A stretch of 64,000 nt of DNA from G965205725 sp965205725 (lineage in GTDB: Bacteria > Pseudomonadota > Gammaproteobacteria > Pseudomonadales > Halieaceae), in assembly GCA_965205725.1 (NCBI GenBank), contig OZ242189.1:3162001-3226000 (forward strand), in the 5' to 3' direction. Positions 25,428 to 34,156 of this stretch are shown one piece after another (position 1 is the stretch's first letter; every line of letters starts with the position of its first letter). A model generated the notes under the pieces. It saw only the letters and a program-made list of their open reading frames with translations, made no database searches and had not been told where the DNA came from. The translations under genes and the position numbers were made by a program.

Positions 25428-27044
25428 ATGCGCATCGCATTGTTATTTGATGCGCACATGAATGATTTAGATCTGGTCGACACCAATGTATCCGCATTGA
25501 TTGAGTATGGCGTGAGCGAAGAGCTCACCGCCCTGCTCGCCGCGATTGAAGAGGCAACTCTCGATTCTGACCGGGCGCGATACAGTCAGAAAACGGTGTA
25601 CGAGCTAAAACGCAAGCTGCTGTGTTACAACTACGGTAGCGCCTGTTATGAAGTTGCCCATCTGCTAGCCATCGCCACACATTTTGGCGACGGCATCATA
25701 GATATGTTTTGGGCCAGGCAAGCCACCACTGGCGAGCGATTAAAAACCCTTACCCAAAACTGGCCGACATCAAAACATCTGGCCTGCGAAGATCAGCTAT
25801 CGTTAACCATTGAAGATAAATCGTTCGATTTCAACTGGCGCCGCGCTAATGCGGCCGCTGCCTGGACCGAGTTTTTTCTTTCCATGGACACTTTGCAGCC
25901 AGCATTGCCGGTACTGCTGGTGCCTTTTACACAAGACATCAGCGCACCGGCAATCGATAAGCTCGCATCAGACCTGCAACGCGCTACCTATGCGTTTTTA
26001 AAAGCGCATCTGCAACCGCAAAATAAATTGCGCGAAGGCATGCAGTTTTTGATGTGGTTACGGGAAGAGGAAAACGACGCCGACTATCATAAACTGCTGA
26101 CCGATGACGCAGTGACCGGTTTTTGGCAGGCTCACGCCTTAGGCGAGAGAGGTGACTATCGCAGATTTGTCTCTGTGGGCGAGCTTGCGTTTAACATTGC
26201 CATCTCCCTGACCCTGGGTGAGCAGAAATGGCAACTCGCACACGCCGCGAGTCACAGCGCGAGCCATGAGGACGGCAACGCCTGGATTGATCAATTAGGT
26301 AGCGGCGACTACGCGCCGGAAGAGCAAGACCTCGATGCCTTTCAATTGCACGATGCCGTGATCGAGGCGTACCGCTCACCCACGGAAGTCTTAGGTAACG
26401 AACTTGCACACATCAAGTTCCTCACAGCCACGGATCTCGAGGTGGCGCAACAATTAGAGCGGCCACCCGAGGCACTCGCGACGCTGCCATTTACGCACCT
26501 GCGCATGTGCCTTTTTGGCAGACAACAAGCGGCGATTACCGGGGGGTTACAGAACCAGAATGGCAAGACCCTGACGCAGCTCATTACTTGCGATGCGGTG
26601 ACTTCGCCGGGAGACTGGCAACAAGAACTATCGCTGCTGATAGAAAAGATTAACGCCACCTTAGCCGCCACGGCCCATCTGCTCATTAAAGAGGAGCAGC
26701 TCGCCGGCTTCGGCGTACTGGCCGGACTGGACCGGCAAGTAGCGACCATACTGCAATCTGCAGACGGCACATTCGATGGCATGCAAACAGCGCTACAACA
26801 ACAGATGCCAGACCTTTTAAAACATTGCGGTGACCAATACAAGAAAATTAATCGGCAAGGTTTCAAACAAACACCCAGCGAAGAGCACCTGCCGGACTAC
26901 ATTCAGGGCGCAGAACAATTGAGCGAACTCTTGTCTCAGCATGAACGTGTCGGCAGGATCATTGGCGAGTACACCGCGTTGTTTGGCGATGACAAAACAT
27001 TTTTCAAACAACAGTTTCAGCGTATCTATGAGGCGCGGCTATGA
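25428..27044 (+). CDS. Unrecognised 538-residue cytoplasmic protein
   Basis: I do not recognise this family. The start is the ATG at 25428 (MRIALLFDAHMND); an ATG at 25404 inside the transglycosylase gene is an alternative. It has no signal peptide or transmembrane helix, is mostly predicted helical, has an acidic middle part and ends in EYTALFGDDKTFFKQQFQRIYEARL. It lies between the transglycosylase gene and a gene overlapping it by 4 bp, so it belongs to the same transcription unit. A structural or adaptor role in the cytoplasm is a guess from context. Confidence 0.75.
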   Translation: MRIALLFDAHMNDLDLVDTNVSALIEYGVSEELTALLAAIEEATLDSDRARYSQKTVYELKRKLLCYNYGSACYEVAHLLAIATHFGDGIIDMFWARQATTGERLKTLTQNWPTSKHLACEDQLSLTIEDKSFDFNWRRANAAAAWTEFFLSMDTLQPALPVLLVPFTQDISAPAIDKLASDLQRATYAFLKAHLQPQNKLREGMQFLMWLREEENDADYHKLLTDDAVTGFWQAHALGERGDYRRFVSVGELAFNIAISLTLGEQKWQLAHAASHSASHEDGNAWIDQLGSGDYAPEEQDLDAFQLHDAVIEAYRSPTEVLGNELAHIKFLTATDLEVAQQLERPPEALATLPFTHLRMCLFGRQQAAITGGLQNQNGKTLTQLITCDAVTSPGDWQQELSLLIEKINATLAATAHLLIKEEQLAGFGVLAGLDRQVATILQSADGTFDGMQTALQQQMPDLLKHCGDQYKKINRQGFKQTPSEEHLPDYIQGAEQLSELLSQHERVGRIIGEYTALFGDDKTFFKQQFQRIYEARL

Positions 27045-27577
27045 CAGACCCAATTAACATCGAGAAGCAACTGTCCGTTGGCCATGCCGTCCGGTCTGGT
27101 TTAAAAGGCCTGCAGGACAACGCCCATTTGCAGCGGCCCATCATCTTTACCGATATCCACAATTACATACTGGGTATCAGCAATGCAGCGACGCCACGTG
27201 TTGTGGCAGCCTTAAGGTCCGATCTCGGCGTACGTCGGCAGTACAACGAATTATTAAAAACACACACGCAATTGCATATACCCCGTGCCGCCGCCGCTGC
27301 CAGCGCCAATATCGTCACTGAACGCGAGACCGACACACTGGCGATTAAGGTCGTCGCTGCCCGCGGACGCTCACAACACTACCTTATCCTGCAAGTGAAT
27401 CACCCGGATACGGTCAAAGATGACACCGAGCTGGTGCTGCATGTCGTCGTAGGCGAAAATAGCGCACGCTGCAATTTCCCACCACTACAGGGCGGGCGTA
27501 CGCAACTGGTCCTCGATGACGACGACCCACTCATGGAGCTGGTTACCCACCTCGATGCAGAGATCTTTGTAAAATAA
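27041..27577 (+). CDS. Unrecognised 178-residue cytoplasmic protein
   Basis: Not recognised. Two parts are visible: an N-terminal helical half (VGHAVRSGLKGLQDN; VVAALRSDLGVRRQYNELLK) and a C-terminal beta-rich half (LAIKVVAARGRSQHYLILQV, ELVLHVVVGENSARCNFP). It has no signal peptide or membrane helix. Its start overlaps the preceding stop (ATGA), which signals translational coupling, and it lies 7 bp upstream of the next gene. Probably a partner of the 538-residue protein. Confidence 0.72.
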   Translation: MTDPINIEKQLSVGHAVRSGLKGLQDNAHLQRPIIFTDIHNYILGISNAATPRVVAALRSDLGVRRQYNELLKTHTQLHIPRAAAAASANIVTERETDTLAIKVVAARGRSQHYLILQVNHPDTVKDDTELVLHVVVGENSARCNFPPLQGGRTQLVLDDDDPLMELVTHLDAEIFVK

Positions 27578-27584
27578 GGCTGTT

Positions 27585-28793
27585 ATGAAAGTTCAAGTCG
27601 CAATCGCCACAACCCAGGGTCTGGTTTACATCCAGGAACTCACTGAGGAAGCGGCGGATGTCACGCCAACCGTTTGTTTGAACGGAACCTCCAGGCAGTT
27701 GGCGCTGTCGGGTTCTTATGCAGAATTTGTTCGCAAACCCAGCGGTCGTGTTGAACATGATTTCGGCATTGCCAGTTGGCGCCTGGACATTTCAAACAAC
27801 ATCGACTCCGGGGAATCCTGGCAGCTAGGGGTATACCTGGCCCACTATCTCAACAGCGTTGGCGAACTGGGTGATGGCAAACCCGCAACCGGCGATCTGT
27901 TAATCGTGACCTCCGGACAAGTGCTGTACAACGGCAAGGTACTTGCCATTGAGTTTGTGCCTGACAAGATGAGCGCTGCCCGCGAAACGCTGCAAGACTT
28001 CGAAAACCAGGGCGTTAGTATCCGCGTGATGATGCAGCACGATAACCTCATCGATGTCGTTGGCTACGAACAGTACGAACTTAATCACGTCGATGATTTG
28101 CCGCAGCTATTTAGTAAAACATCACACAAGAGCCTGCCAGCAATCAAACCTCCAACTACGCGGCTAGCCCGGCGCGGCACAATGCTATCGCTACTATTAT
28201 TACTGTCAGTCCTGGGCACAGGGTATGTTTTTTATCAGCTAATGGGTCCAGCCTCGGCGGGCATTCAACACGGCGGCTCCGGCGGTGGCAGGCTTGATGA
28301 TTTTGGTCACATCGAACCCATGCCCGCAGCGGAGATGCCAGGCGTACCGACTATTGAAGTCTGGGTGAGTGAAGAACCCTGGTTGTGTTACAGCAAGGAC
28401 ATGCAGGTCGACTTACTGCCATTGCGTAACGGTCGGTTCGAACCGGTATCCACAGAGGACCTATGTGGCCTGCGAATTCATCAGACACGCAGCGAACAAC
28501 GAAGCGCCTATTTGTTTGCACTTGATTCTGGCGCCTTCCGCGAACTCAGCTGGAGCCGTGAAAACAACATCCCGGGGTGGGAGATTCCCACACCAGGCCG
28601 CACCAGGTTTGACCGGCACTATACTTTGTTGATTTTCGATCAGTATTTGTCACTCGGTGAGTCACGCAGGCTGCAGGCATTGCTGGAGGAACACCGGCCC
28701 TATTCACGGCAGCCCCAGGCGGAGCTCACAGAATTGTTGGCTAGTATCGAAATGCCAGCAGAGGTATTTAGTCATACTCTGCTGAAACGTTGA
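27585..28793 (+). CDS. Membrane protein with N-terminal Lon-S16-like domain
   Basis: 402 residues. The first 190 residues follow the pattern of the Lon protease S16 fold: SGESWQLGVYLAHYL (Ser78 at the position of the Lon serine) and VTSGQVLYNGKVLAIEFVPDKMSAA (Lys128 at the position of the dyad lysine). A proline/arginine-rich linker precedes one transmembrane helix (about 203-225), followed by a glycine-rich spacer and a periplasmic domain (about 240-400) with paired Cys in LCYSKD and DLCGLRI. The S16 relation is my inference from spacing and motif, and protease activity is uncertain. A toxin-antitoxin pair follows it. Confidence 0.68.
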   Translation: MKVQVAIATTQGLVYIQELTEEAADVTPTVCLNGTSRQLALSGSYAEFVRKPSGRVEHDFGIASWRLDISNNIDSGESWQLGVYLAHYLNSVGELGDGKPATGDLLIVTSGQVLYNGKVLAIEFVPDKMSAARETLQDFENQGVSIRVMMQHDNLIDVVGYEQYELNHVDDLPQLFSKTSHKSLPAIKPPTTRLARRGTMLSLLLLLSVLGTGYVFYQLMGPASAGIQHGGSGGGRLDDFGHIEPMPAAEMPGVPTIEVWVSEEPWLCYSKDMQVDLLPLRNGRFEPVSTEDLCGLRIHQTRSEQRSAYLFALDSGAFRELSWSRENNIPGWEIPTPGRTRFDRHYTLLIFDQYLSLGESRRLQALLEEHRPYSRQPQAELTELLASIEMPAEVFSHTLLKR

Positions 28794-28860
28794 TGGGCTG
28801 TTGATGGGCTTCACACCAAGTATTGCTTGACAATATGTCTTCATTTGGAGACAGTTGGTT

Positions 28861-29163
28861 GTGCGGTATGAAATACAAATGACGGCGGTCTTCAAAGCGT
28901 GGGTGGGGAAGCTCAAAGACCCACGGGGACTTCGTGCCATACCTGGACGGATTGACCAAATGGCTGGTGGCAATTTTGGTAAACACCGATCAGTGGGTGG
29001 CAGAGTGTCAGAATTGAAGATCGATGTGGGGCCTGGCTATCGTGTGTACTACACGATCCGCAAGCAGAGAGTGGTTTTATTGCTGTGCGGTGGCGATAAG
29101 GGTTCGCAGAAAGGCGATATAGCAAAGGCGCAAGGACTGGCGCGAGAACTAGAGGAGGATTAA
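28861..29163 (+). CDS. RelE/HigB-type addiction module toxin (TIGR02683-like)
   Basis: About 100 residues. It starts at GTG 28861 (RYEIQMTAVFKAWVGKLKD) with GGAG 12-15 bases upstream; a TTG at 28855 is an alternative. Family blocks are LRAIPGRIDQMAGGNFGKHRSVGG, VSELKIDVGPGYRVYYT and VVLLLCGGDKGSQKGDIAKA. A ribosome-dependent mRNA interferase by family. It lies 2 bp before the antitoxin. The pair interrupts a gene set whose members otherwise overlap or abut, so it looks inserted. Confidence 0.88.
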   Translation: MRYEIQMTAVFKAWVGKLKDPRGLRAIPGRIDQMAGGNFGKHRSVGGRVSELKIDVGPGYRVYYTIRKQRVVLLLCGGDKGSQKGDIAKAQGLARELEED

Positions 29164-29165
29164 AC

Positions 29166-29447
29166 ATGGGATTATCAACCGAGGCGTATGACCCCAGCCT
29201 ATTTTTACGAAACGACGCTATTATTCGTGATTACTTGCAAGAGGCATACGACTCTGGGGAAAACGGTCGTTTTTTGCTGGCGTTACGCAATGTTGCTCAG
29301 GTGAAAGGGATGGCGCACCTGTCAGACAGAAGCGGCCTGGGTCGTCAGAGTCTTTATAAGGCTTTGAGCGAAAACGCACACCCTCGCTGGGAGACTGTAC
29401 AAAAAATCCTCGCAGCGGTTGATGTCAAGGTTCACTTCGCGGCCTAG
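29166..29447 (+). CDS. Addiction module antidote protein (TIGR02684-like)
   Basis: 93 residues. An N-terminal toxin-binding segment (DPSLFLRNDAIIRDYLQEAYDSG) and an XRE-type helix-turn-helix C-terminal half (GMAHLSDRSGLGRQSLYKALSENAHPRWETVQKIL). It neutralises the toxin encoded just upstream and probably represses the pair. Toxin-first order is usual for this type. Ends in KVHFAA. Confidence 0.9.
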   Translation: MGLSTEAYDPSLFLRNDAIIRDYLQEAYDSGENGRFLLALRNVAQVKGMAHLSDRSGLGRQSLYKALSENAHPRWETVQKILAAVDVKVHFAA

Positions 29448-29752
29448 CCCGGATATTCCACGAAGGGGATAAAGGGGATAGAAAAACGGCGGAAAAGTCT
29501 TGAAAATAAAGGTACCAAATCCAGATTAACGAGACATTCCGCCGTGACAAATACCCCAAAGTGATTCACCGCTGGCCACACCGACCTTTGTTGTCCCTCG
29601 GTTCCGGGCTTAGGCTTGCCATTTCGCACAGGTGTGGCATGCTGAACAGGTAAAAAATTGATGTTGTTACTGGATCATCAGGCACTGAGCAAAAAAAACC
29701 GACCTAATCCCAGCATAGCTTTACCGGGACAATAAACAGGAGCTGAAAGATA
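29448..29752. other. Gap after the toxin-antitoxin pair
   Basis: No gene recognised in about 305 bases. It probably holds the promoter for the gene at 29753; a ribosome site GGAG is at 29740-29743. No repeat or IS end was found by eye. Confidence 0.5.
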
Positions 29753-30679
29753 ATGAAAAACCCAGTTAATTATAGAATAAGCAGTAAAGTAACCATCATG
29801 CTGAGCCTCTTCTTGTGTCTTGGTTTCCAACCTGCAACCGCAGGGGACAATCTCAACCTCTTGGTCATGAGCGAAGATGCCGATAAAGATACAATACCAA
29901 GAGATAGCCGGGTCTTTCGGCGCGTCATTACGGGTATTCAAAACCAGATGGTGGATGAAGGGTTTGACGTATACGACGAAACGCTGGTCACCATGGATAA
30001 CTACGAACAAGGCAGGACCAGACGCTCGAGGCCCGAAATCCTGGATATCGCGCGCTCGGTTACCAACCCACCTATGGATATCGTGACCAATTTTCTCATT
30101 TACGCCAGCGTTAATGAAGTTGGCTACACCGCAAAAGTTCGCGTCCGCATAGACGGCGAGATTCTGCATGTTAAAAGTAAAAAGTATCTTGGCAACTTTG
30201 AAGGCGTAAGCCCTCGAGAATGGAATATCTCACCAAAGTGCGCGAAATCACGCGAATGTGTGCTCGAAGAAGTAGGCGAGAAGGCGCGTATTATTGCCAA
30301 TGACGTCGGCGCCGTACTGGCTGAAAAACTCGCCTGGATGGATGCCGGCGGGGGCTCTGGCAGCGGTGGCGGCAGCCAGCTCGAGACGGCCTATGAACTC
30401 GTGTTTGATGGCTTCGACCCGGATGAAGTCATGGACATGGAAGAATATCTGGTTAAATTTACGGGCTATAAGAATCATCGTTACAGCTACAACAGCAAGC
30501 GTCGCGCCGAGATCTATTATGAAGGCACCACCAGCTCTTCACGCATGAATCGTAATATGAACAAGATGCTTGAGGTTTTGGACCTGCGTGGCTCTGTGCA
30601 ATATTCTGGCAGTAAAATCACAGTGCAGAAAATTACGCTTCGCGGGAAAGAGAAGCCTGTCAGAAATGATGACTGGTAA
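29753..30679 (+). CDS. Periplasmic protein A, paralogue of the lipoprotein at 34871
   Basis: 308 residues with a signal peptide (about 1-30, cut after ATA). Not a family I recognise. An N-terminal domain (about 32-200) includes FRRVITGIQNQMVDEGFDVYDETLVTMDNY; the same VYDETLVTMD string occurs in the lipoprotein at 34871. A glycine-rich linker (GGGSGSGGGSQ, about 203-213) separates a C-terminal domain with YELVFDGFDPDEVMDMEEYL. The N-terminal domain also resembles the start of the interrupted FHA protein at 35779. A terminator hairpin follows at 30693. Confidence 0.75.
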   Translation: MKNPVNYRISSKVTIMLSLFLCLGFQPATAGDNLNLLVMSEDADKDTIPRDSRVFRRVITGIQNQMVDEGFDVYDETLVTMDNYEQGRTRRSRPEILDIARSVTNPPMDIVTNFLIYASVNEVGYTAKVRVRIDGEILHVKSKKYLGNFEGVSPREWNISPKCAKSRECVLEEVGEKARIIANDVGAVLAEKLAWMDAGGGSGSGGGSQLETAYELVFDGFDPDEVMDMEEYLVKFTGYKNHRYSYNSKRRAEIYYEGTTSSSRMNRNMNKMLEVLDLRGSVQYSGSKITVQKITLRGKEKPVRNDDW

Positions 30680-30692
30680 ACAACCCGAAACT

Positions 30693-30716
30693 AAAGGCTG
30701 GCATCTGCCAGCCTTT
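30693..30716 (+). terminator. Rho-independent terminator
   Basis: Perfect hairpin AAAGGCTGGCA-TC-TGCCAGCCTTT followed by TATC after the TTTT run. It sits 14 bases after the stop of periplasmic protein A and before the OmpA-like gene, so it can end or attenuate transcription inside the large gene set. Confidence 0.75.
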
Positions 30717-30749
30717 TATCGGCCATTTTTTCTTAACGGAACATCGGGC

Positions 30750-31298
30750 ATGAAATCAATCACAACGTTACTGCTACTCTTTATAGTCATTCATGCACAG
30801 GCTGAGTTGCGGACACTGACGGATATTGAATCGAGCCTTGATCCATTGGAGTTTGTCGACAACTACGATGGAATCCGCCGCTCAATTGACCTGGATATAC
30901 GCTTTGCCCTGGCCAGTGCTGTACTGTCCCCAAACACGATGCAGCAGTTGGATGTACTAGGTGAAGCAATGAGCGGGCAGCGCCTGAGCAAGTACCGATT
31001 CAATGTCATCGGGCATACCGATGCCAGTGGCGATGCCGAGGTCAACTTGCAACTTTCTAAGGGTCGCGCCGCCAGCGTCAAGATCTACTTGATGGAGACC
31101 TTCGCCATCGCGGATGAACGGCTCATCACCATCGGCAAAGGTGAGACTGCACTAAAGAAAAACACTTCACCCACCGACCCGTCGCAACGACGAGTTGAAA
31201 TTACCGCAGAAGTTTACGAAGGTGCAGACAGCCAAAGCCCACCTTCCAGCGACGAGAACACCGTCAGCGAAGACGGCAAGGTCGACGTTCAATGGTAG
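30750..31298 (+). CDS. OmpA-like peptidoglycan-binding protein
   Basis: 182 residues from the ATG at 30750 with a signal peptide (about 1-17, cut after AQA). The OmpA C-terminal fold is visible: FALASAVLSPNTMQQLDVLGEAM, then FNVIGHTDASGDAEVNLQLSKGRAASVKIYL with the peptidoglycan-binding TDxxG and LSxxRA motifs, and SDPSQRRVEI-like TDPSQRRVEITAE. It is periplasmic and should anchor to the cell wall, as the stator or tether part of an envelope complex. A short acidic tail follows. Confidence 0.85.
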   Translation: MKSITTLLLLFIVIHAQAELRTLTDIESSLDPLEFVDNYDGIRRSIDLDIRFALASAVLSPNTMQQLDVLGEAMSGQRLSKYRFNVIGHTDASGDAEVNLQLSKGRAASVKIYLMETFAIADERLITIGKGETALKKNTSPTDPSQRRVEITAEVYEGADSQSPPSSDENTVSEDGKVDVQW

Positions 31299-31386
31299 TT
31301 AGCGCAGGCACTTAACCGCTCTCGGCATAACCGCTAAAAAACAACCCAAATCTTCCCATAACCCTTCTGAAACCCAGGAGGTGAAC

Positions 31387-31887
31387 ATGTATCAGCACAA
31401 ATTGTATCGCGCGATCAACACCGGCCTCATGGTGCTAGGTTTGGCAGCCTGCGCCACGAACGGCGGCGACATCGCAACCGGCCCAACATTCAAAGACTGC
31501 CAGGCCTACGCTATCGCACAAGCTGAGAACGCAACGTCCGGTGACAATGCTGCGCTATATCACGCAGCGGCAGAAAGTCTTACTTATTGTGCCGCCAATG
31601 CAGATGTCAACGCTGACCAGCTGGATGTCATGCAAAGTCTCGCACTTGCCATCATGAACTACTTCAAAGCTGGCGATGTAGCCAGCGCCCAGTCTGTCCT
31701 GGGCGAATTCAAACAAACCTACCCAGGCCAGGACTTGTTTTTTGCTGACGGCTCTTCATTTATTGATAGCGCCGCATTACTGCTTGGCGAGCTACCGGAG
31801 CAAGCTGCCGGGCGCGGTTCCCTTGTCAATGCAAAAGCAGACCTGAAATCAGAATTCCGCCGGTTGCAGTACTGGCAGAGTCACTAA
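31387..31887 (+). CDS. Predicted lipoprotein, unrecognised
   Basis: 166 residues from the ATG at 31387, which has an ideal AGGAGG ribosome site 5 bases away; a GTG two codons upstream is less likely. The lipobox is VLGLAAC (Cys near residue 22). The mature part is helical (TFKDCQAYAIAQAENATSGDNAALYHAAAESLTYCA...) and resembles a TPR-like solenoid. Four cysteines are spread over the mature chain's first half. Its stop overlaps an alternative start of the next gene. The function is unknown; the context suggests an envelope complex subunit. Confidence 0.75.
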   Translation: MYQHKLYRAINTGLMVLGLAACATNGGDIATGPTFKDCQAYAIAQAENATSGDNAALYHAAAESLTYCAANADVNADQLDVMQSLALAIMNYFKAGDVASAQSVLGEFKQTYPGQDLFFADGSSFIDSAALLLGELPEQAAGRGSLVNAKADLKSEFRRLQYWQSH

Positions 31888-31898
31888 TGGAGAACATC

Positions 31899-32765
31899 AT
31901 GAAAATTAAACCTCTCGCACAAAGCATTGGTGTACTGGCCCTGGCGTTATCGATCAGCCATGGTGTCCTGGCCAGCTCGGAATGGCAACCCATGCCGGGT
32001 GAAAAGCTCATCAAGCTACCCGCCCTAATTATGGCCAAGGCCATTGAGCAGGATTTCCGCGATTCCAAACTGGCTGCCGACCTACGCGCCACACAGGATT
32101 CGTTAGGATCAATCCAGGGCTCATTGCATTCACTGCAAAAAGCCATCACTGATGCAGAAACCAAAGACCAAACAATTGAACTACAGCACCAGTTTCTGGA
32201 GCAGAAGTCGGCTTACCTGGATGGCATGGAGCAGCAGCAGGCGCTTAAACAGCAGGCTGCACAAACCCGCATTGACGCCTATAACGAAGTGCTCGAAGAA
32301 CTACAGAGGGATGCGCAACGCGCCAGCGATCCGGTCTCAAGGAGCATTCGTGAAAAACAGTTGCAGGCCCGCAGCAGAATGGAAGCAATGACTAAAGACG
32401 TCGATGACCTCTTCTTTCCCTCTCTCGGTGGCGAAACCAGCCAGTACAACCGTGAGTACGCCCACAACATCGATCAGATCAAAGCTCTGCAACGCGCCAT
32501 CAGCGCTCACGATGCGAATCAAAGCGCTACCGTGGACGGTGAATCAGTATCCAGGGAAGAGTTTGTCCGCAGCCTTCTGGCCGCCGAAGAAACACAACTG
32601 GCACTGATTGATCAGGAAAACGAAATGCTCGGCTACATGGCGCGACTCGTTGCATTAGATGCGCAGGCATTGCAGATGCAAGTCGCGTACGGGCCGGAAT
32701 TTGAAGACGGCGCAATCAAAGACGAAAGCAAACCCGCCAGCATGGTTGATTACTTTATCAACTAA
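31899..32765 (+). CDS. Periplasmic coiled-coil protein
   Basis: 288 residues from the ATG at 31899 (GGAGA ribosome site five bases upstream). A signal peptide (cut likely after VLA) precedes a mostly helical protein with long coiled-coil segments (about 45-150, LQKAITDAETKDQTIELQHQFLEQK...). No catalytic motif. It lies between a lipoprotein and a small periplasmic protein and is unrecognised. It could span part of the periplasm as a rod. Confidence 0.72.
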   Translation: MKIKPLAQSIGVLALALSISHGVLASSEWQPMPGEKLIKLPALIMAKAIEQDFRDSKLAADLRATQDSLGSIQGSLHSLQKAITDAETKDQTIELQHQFLEQKSAYLDGMEQQQALKQQAAQTRIDAYNEVLEELQRDAQRASDPVSRSIREKQLQARSRMEAMTKDVDDLFFPSLGGETSQYNREYAHNIDQIKALQRAISAHDANQSATVDGESVSREEFVRSLLAAEETQLALIDQENEMLGYMARLVALDAQALQMQVAYGPEFEDGAIKDESKPASMVDYFIN

Positions 32766-32783
32766 ACCACCAGGAGAATCAAT

Positions 32784-33176
32784 ATGAAACATCGGCTGAT
32801 TTCTTTAATGCTCACCACACTAATCCTTGGCAGTGTTCACACGAACGCCAACGAGTTGCAATCACTGAAAAATATGGAGCGAGAACGGGCTCAACTGATC
32901 GCAATGTTCGTTGACGCTGATATCGCGACGGACGCTCGCCACATCAAAGTACAAGCCCGGCAAAATCGACTCGTAGATCTGGAGCGCCTGGTAATGCGCG
33001 ATGATCGACTGCTCGGTCATAAACACAGATTGGTTCGCCGCACGTTCAGCGACTACGACTTGAGCTTCCTGGTTCATGCCAGTGCTGAGTCGAAGCAACA
33101 GCCAATCGAACACTGGTTGTCAGAGATGGGGCTTGATACCGGGTCCGTACTGCACACCCACGTTGGGAGACGCTAG
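32784..33176 (+). CDS. Small periplasmic protein, unrecognised
   Basis: 130 residues. A signal peptide (about 1-22, cut after ANA) is followed by a basic helical domain (LKNMERERAQLIAMFVDADIATDARHIKVQ). A good ribosome site (AGGAG, 12-8 bases before the ATG). Its stop codon is immediately followed by the ATG of the next gene. No family recognised. Confidence 0.7.
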   Translation: MKHRLISLMLTTLILGSVHTNANELQSLKNMERERAQLIAMFVDADIATDARHIKVQARQNRLVDLERLVMRDDRLLGHKHRLVRRTFSDYDLSFLVHASAESKQQPIEHWLSEMGLDTGSVLHTHVGRR

Positions 33177-33698
33177 ATGCCATCTGCGGCAATCTGGCAA
33201 CCGGGGCTGGGCCTGCTGAAGGGCCTGGTGATCATGACAGGCTTCGTGATCATCCTGCTCGCTGTAGCGACTCATTTGTGGCGGTTGGATCTGAATCAGA
33301 CCTTTACCTGGCTCGACGCAGCGTTCGGCCCCGTTTTTATCGCCATTTATCTCTTGCTGGTGGCTCTGGCCATATACGCCACAACCAACCTGCCCCGCAC
33401 CGATGGCGGTATGTGGTTTGAACTGGGCTCACAGGCAGCAGCCGGTATTGCCACGCTGGCGCTAACATTTACTTTGCTTGGGATATCCCTTGGCATTGAA
33501 TCACTATCTCGGCACGAGTTGTCACCAGAAACCGTGCAGGCCGTCATTGGCGATCTGACGCGACATTTCTCAACCGCATTTCTGACTACCATCGTTGGCT
33601 TGCCAACTGCCAATTTGCTACGCGCGACACTCGCCGTACGCTGGGCAACCATGGGCGGAAACGACGGCCCCATACCTAACCGAAGGAGAGACCTGTGA
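33177..33698 (+). CDS. MotA/TolQ/ExbB-like membrane protein
   Basis: 173 residues with four hydrophobic segments (about 12-32, 45-66, 85-106, 131-150). The last two carry the MotA/TolQ/ExbB pattern: ALTFTLLGISLGIESL, resembling the LLGLLGTVTG segment, and FSTAFLTTIVGLPTANLLR, resembling the TTxxGLxxAIP segment, with a short loop between. I infer a divergent proton-channel-like subunit. It starts at the base after the preceding stop and overlaps the next gene by 4 bp (GTGA). The single-pass proteins around it could be its ExbD/MotB-like partners. Confidence 0.72.
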   Translation: MPSAAIWQPGLGLLKGLVIMTGFVIILLAVATHLWRLDLNQTFTWLDAAFGPVFIAIYLLLVALAIYATTNLPRTDGGMWFELGSQAAAGIATLALTFTLLGISLGIESLSRHELSPETVQAVIGDLTRHFSTAFLTTIVGLPTANLLRATLAVRWATMGGNDGPIPNRRRDL

Positions 33699-34156
33699 AA
33701 ACGCTTATGTTTACGCTCGCCGTTACCGGCGCTGCTATTTATCTGGGTTACAGTCAGTCTGACGACTTGCGTCGCTGGGCCGACCAGAGTGTTACGCCAC
33801 ATATCCAGGCAGTTACCAAACACCTGGATGTTGCCGCTGCAATAAACCGCGCTGCAGAACACTCGCCAGGCGTGACTGCGACACTGCATCAACGCATTGC
33901 AACGTTGGAGCAGGAAGTTGCTCGCCTCAATCGCGAACTGGCTGAGGCATTGACCGCCGAATTAGACAGCAGTCGGGATGCACCGGCTCAGATTTCAGAA
34001 TCTGAATTTGCTGACTTGCAGGATGCAGACCTCACGTATGAGGCAACGCCGCATGAGCCAGTGGCTCAGACAACCGGCACTCTATCCAATCGGGATCGCA
34101 GTGCTGCCTTGCTGGTACTCGCTGAGCGTATGGAGCTGAAAGCCATCGGCCACTAA
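33695..34156 (+). CDS. Single-pass coiled-coil membrane protein
   Basis: 153 residues from a GTG start overlapping the previous stop. An N-terminal hydrophobic segment (about 3-18), then an amphipathic region and a coiled coil (about 68-95, LHQRIATLEQEVARLNRELAEAL) and a short C-terminal part with NRDRSAALLVLAERMELKAIGH. Unrecognised. The TAATG overlap with the following gene and GTGA overlap before it place it in a tightly coupled trio. Confidence 0.72.
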   Translation: MKTLMFTLAVTGAAIYLGYSQSDDLRRWADQSVTPHIQAVTKHLDVAAAINRAAEHSPGVTATLHQRIATLEQEVARLNRELAEALTAELDSSRDAPAQISESEFADLQDADLTYEATPHEPVAQTTGTLSNRDRSAALLVLAERMELKAIGH

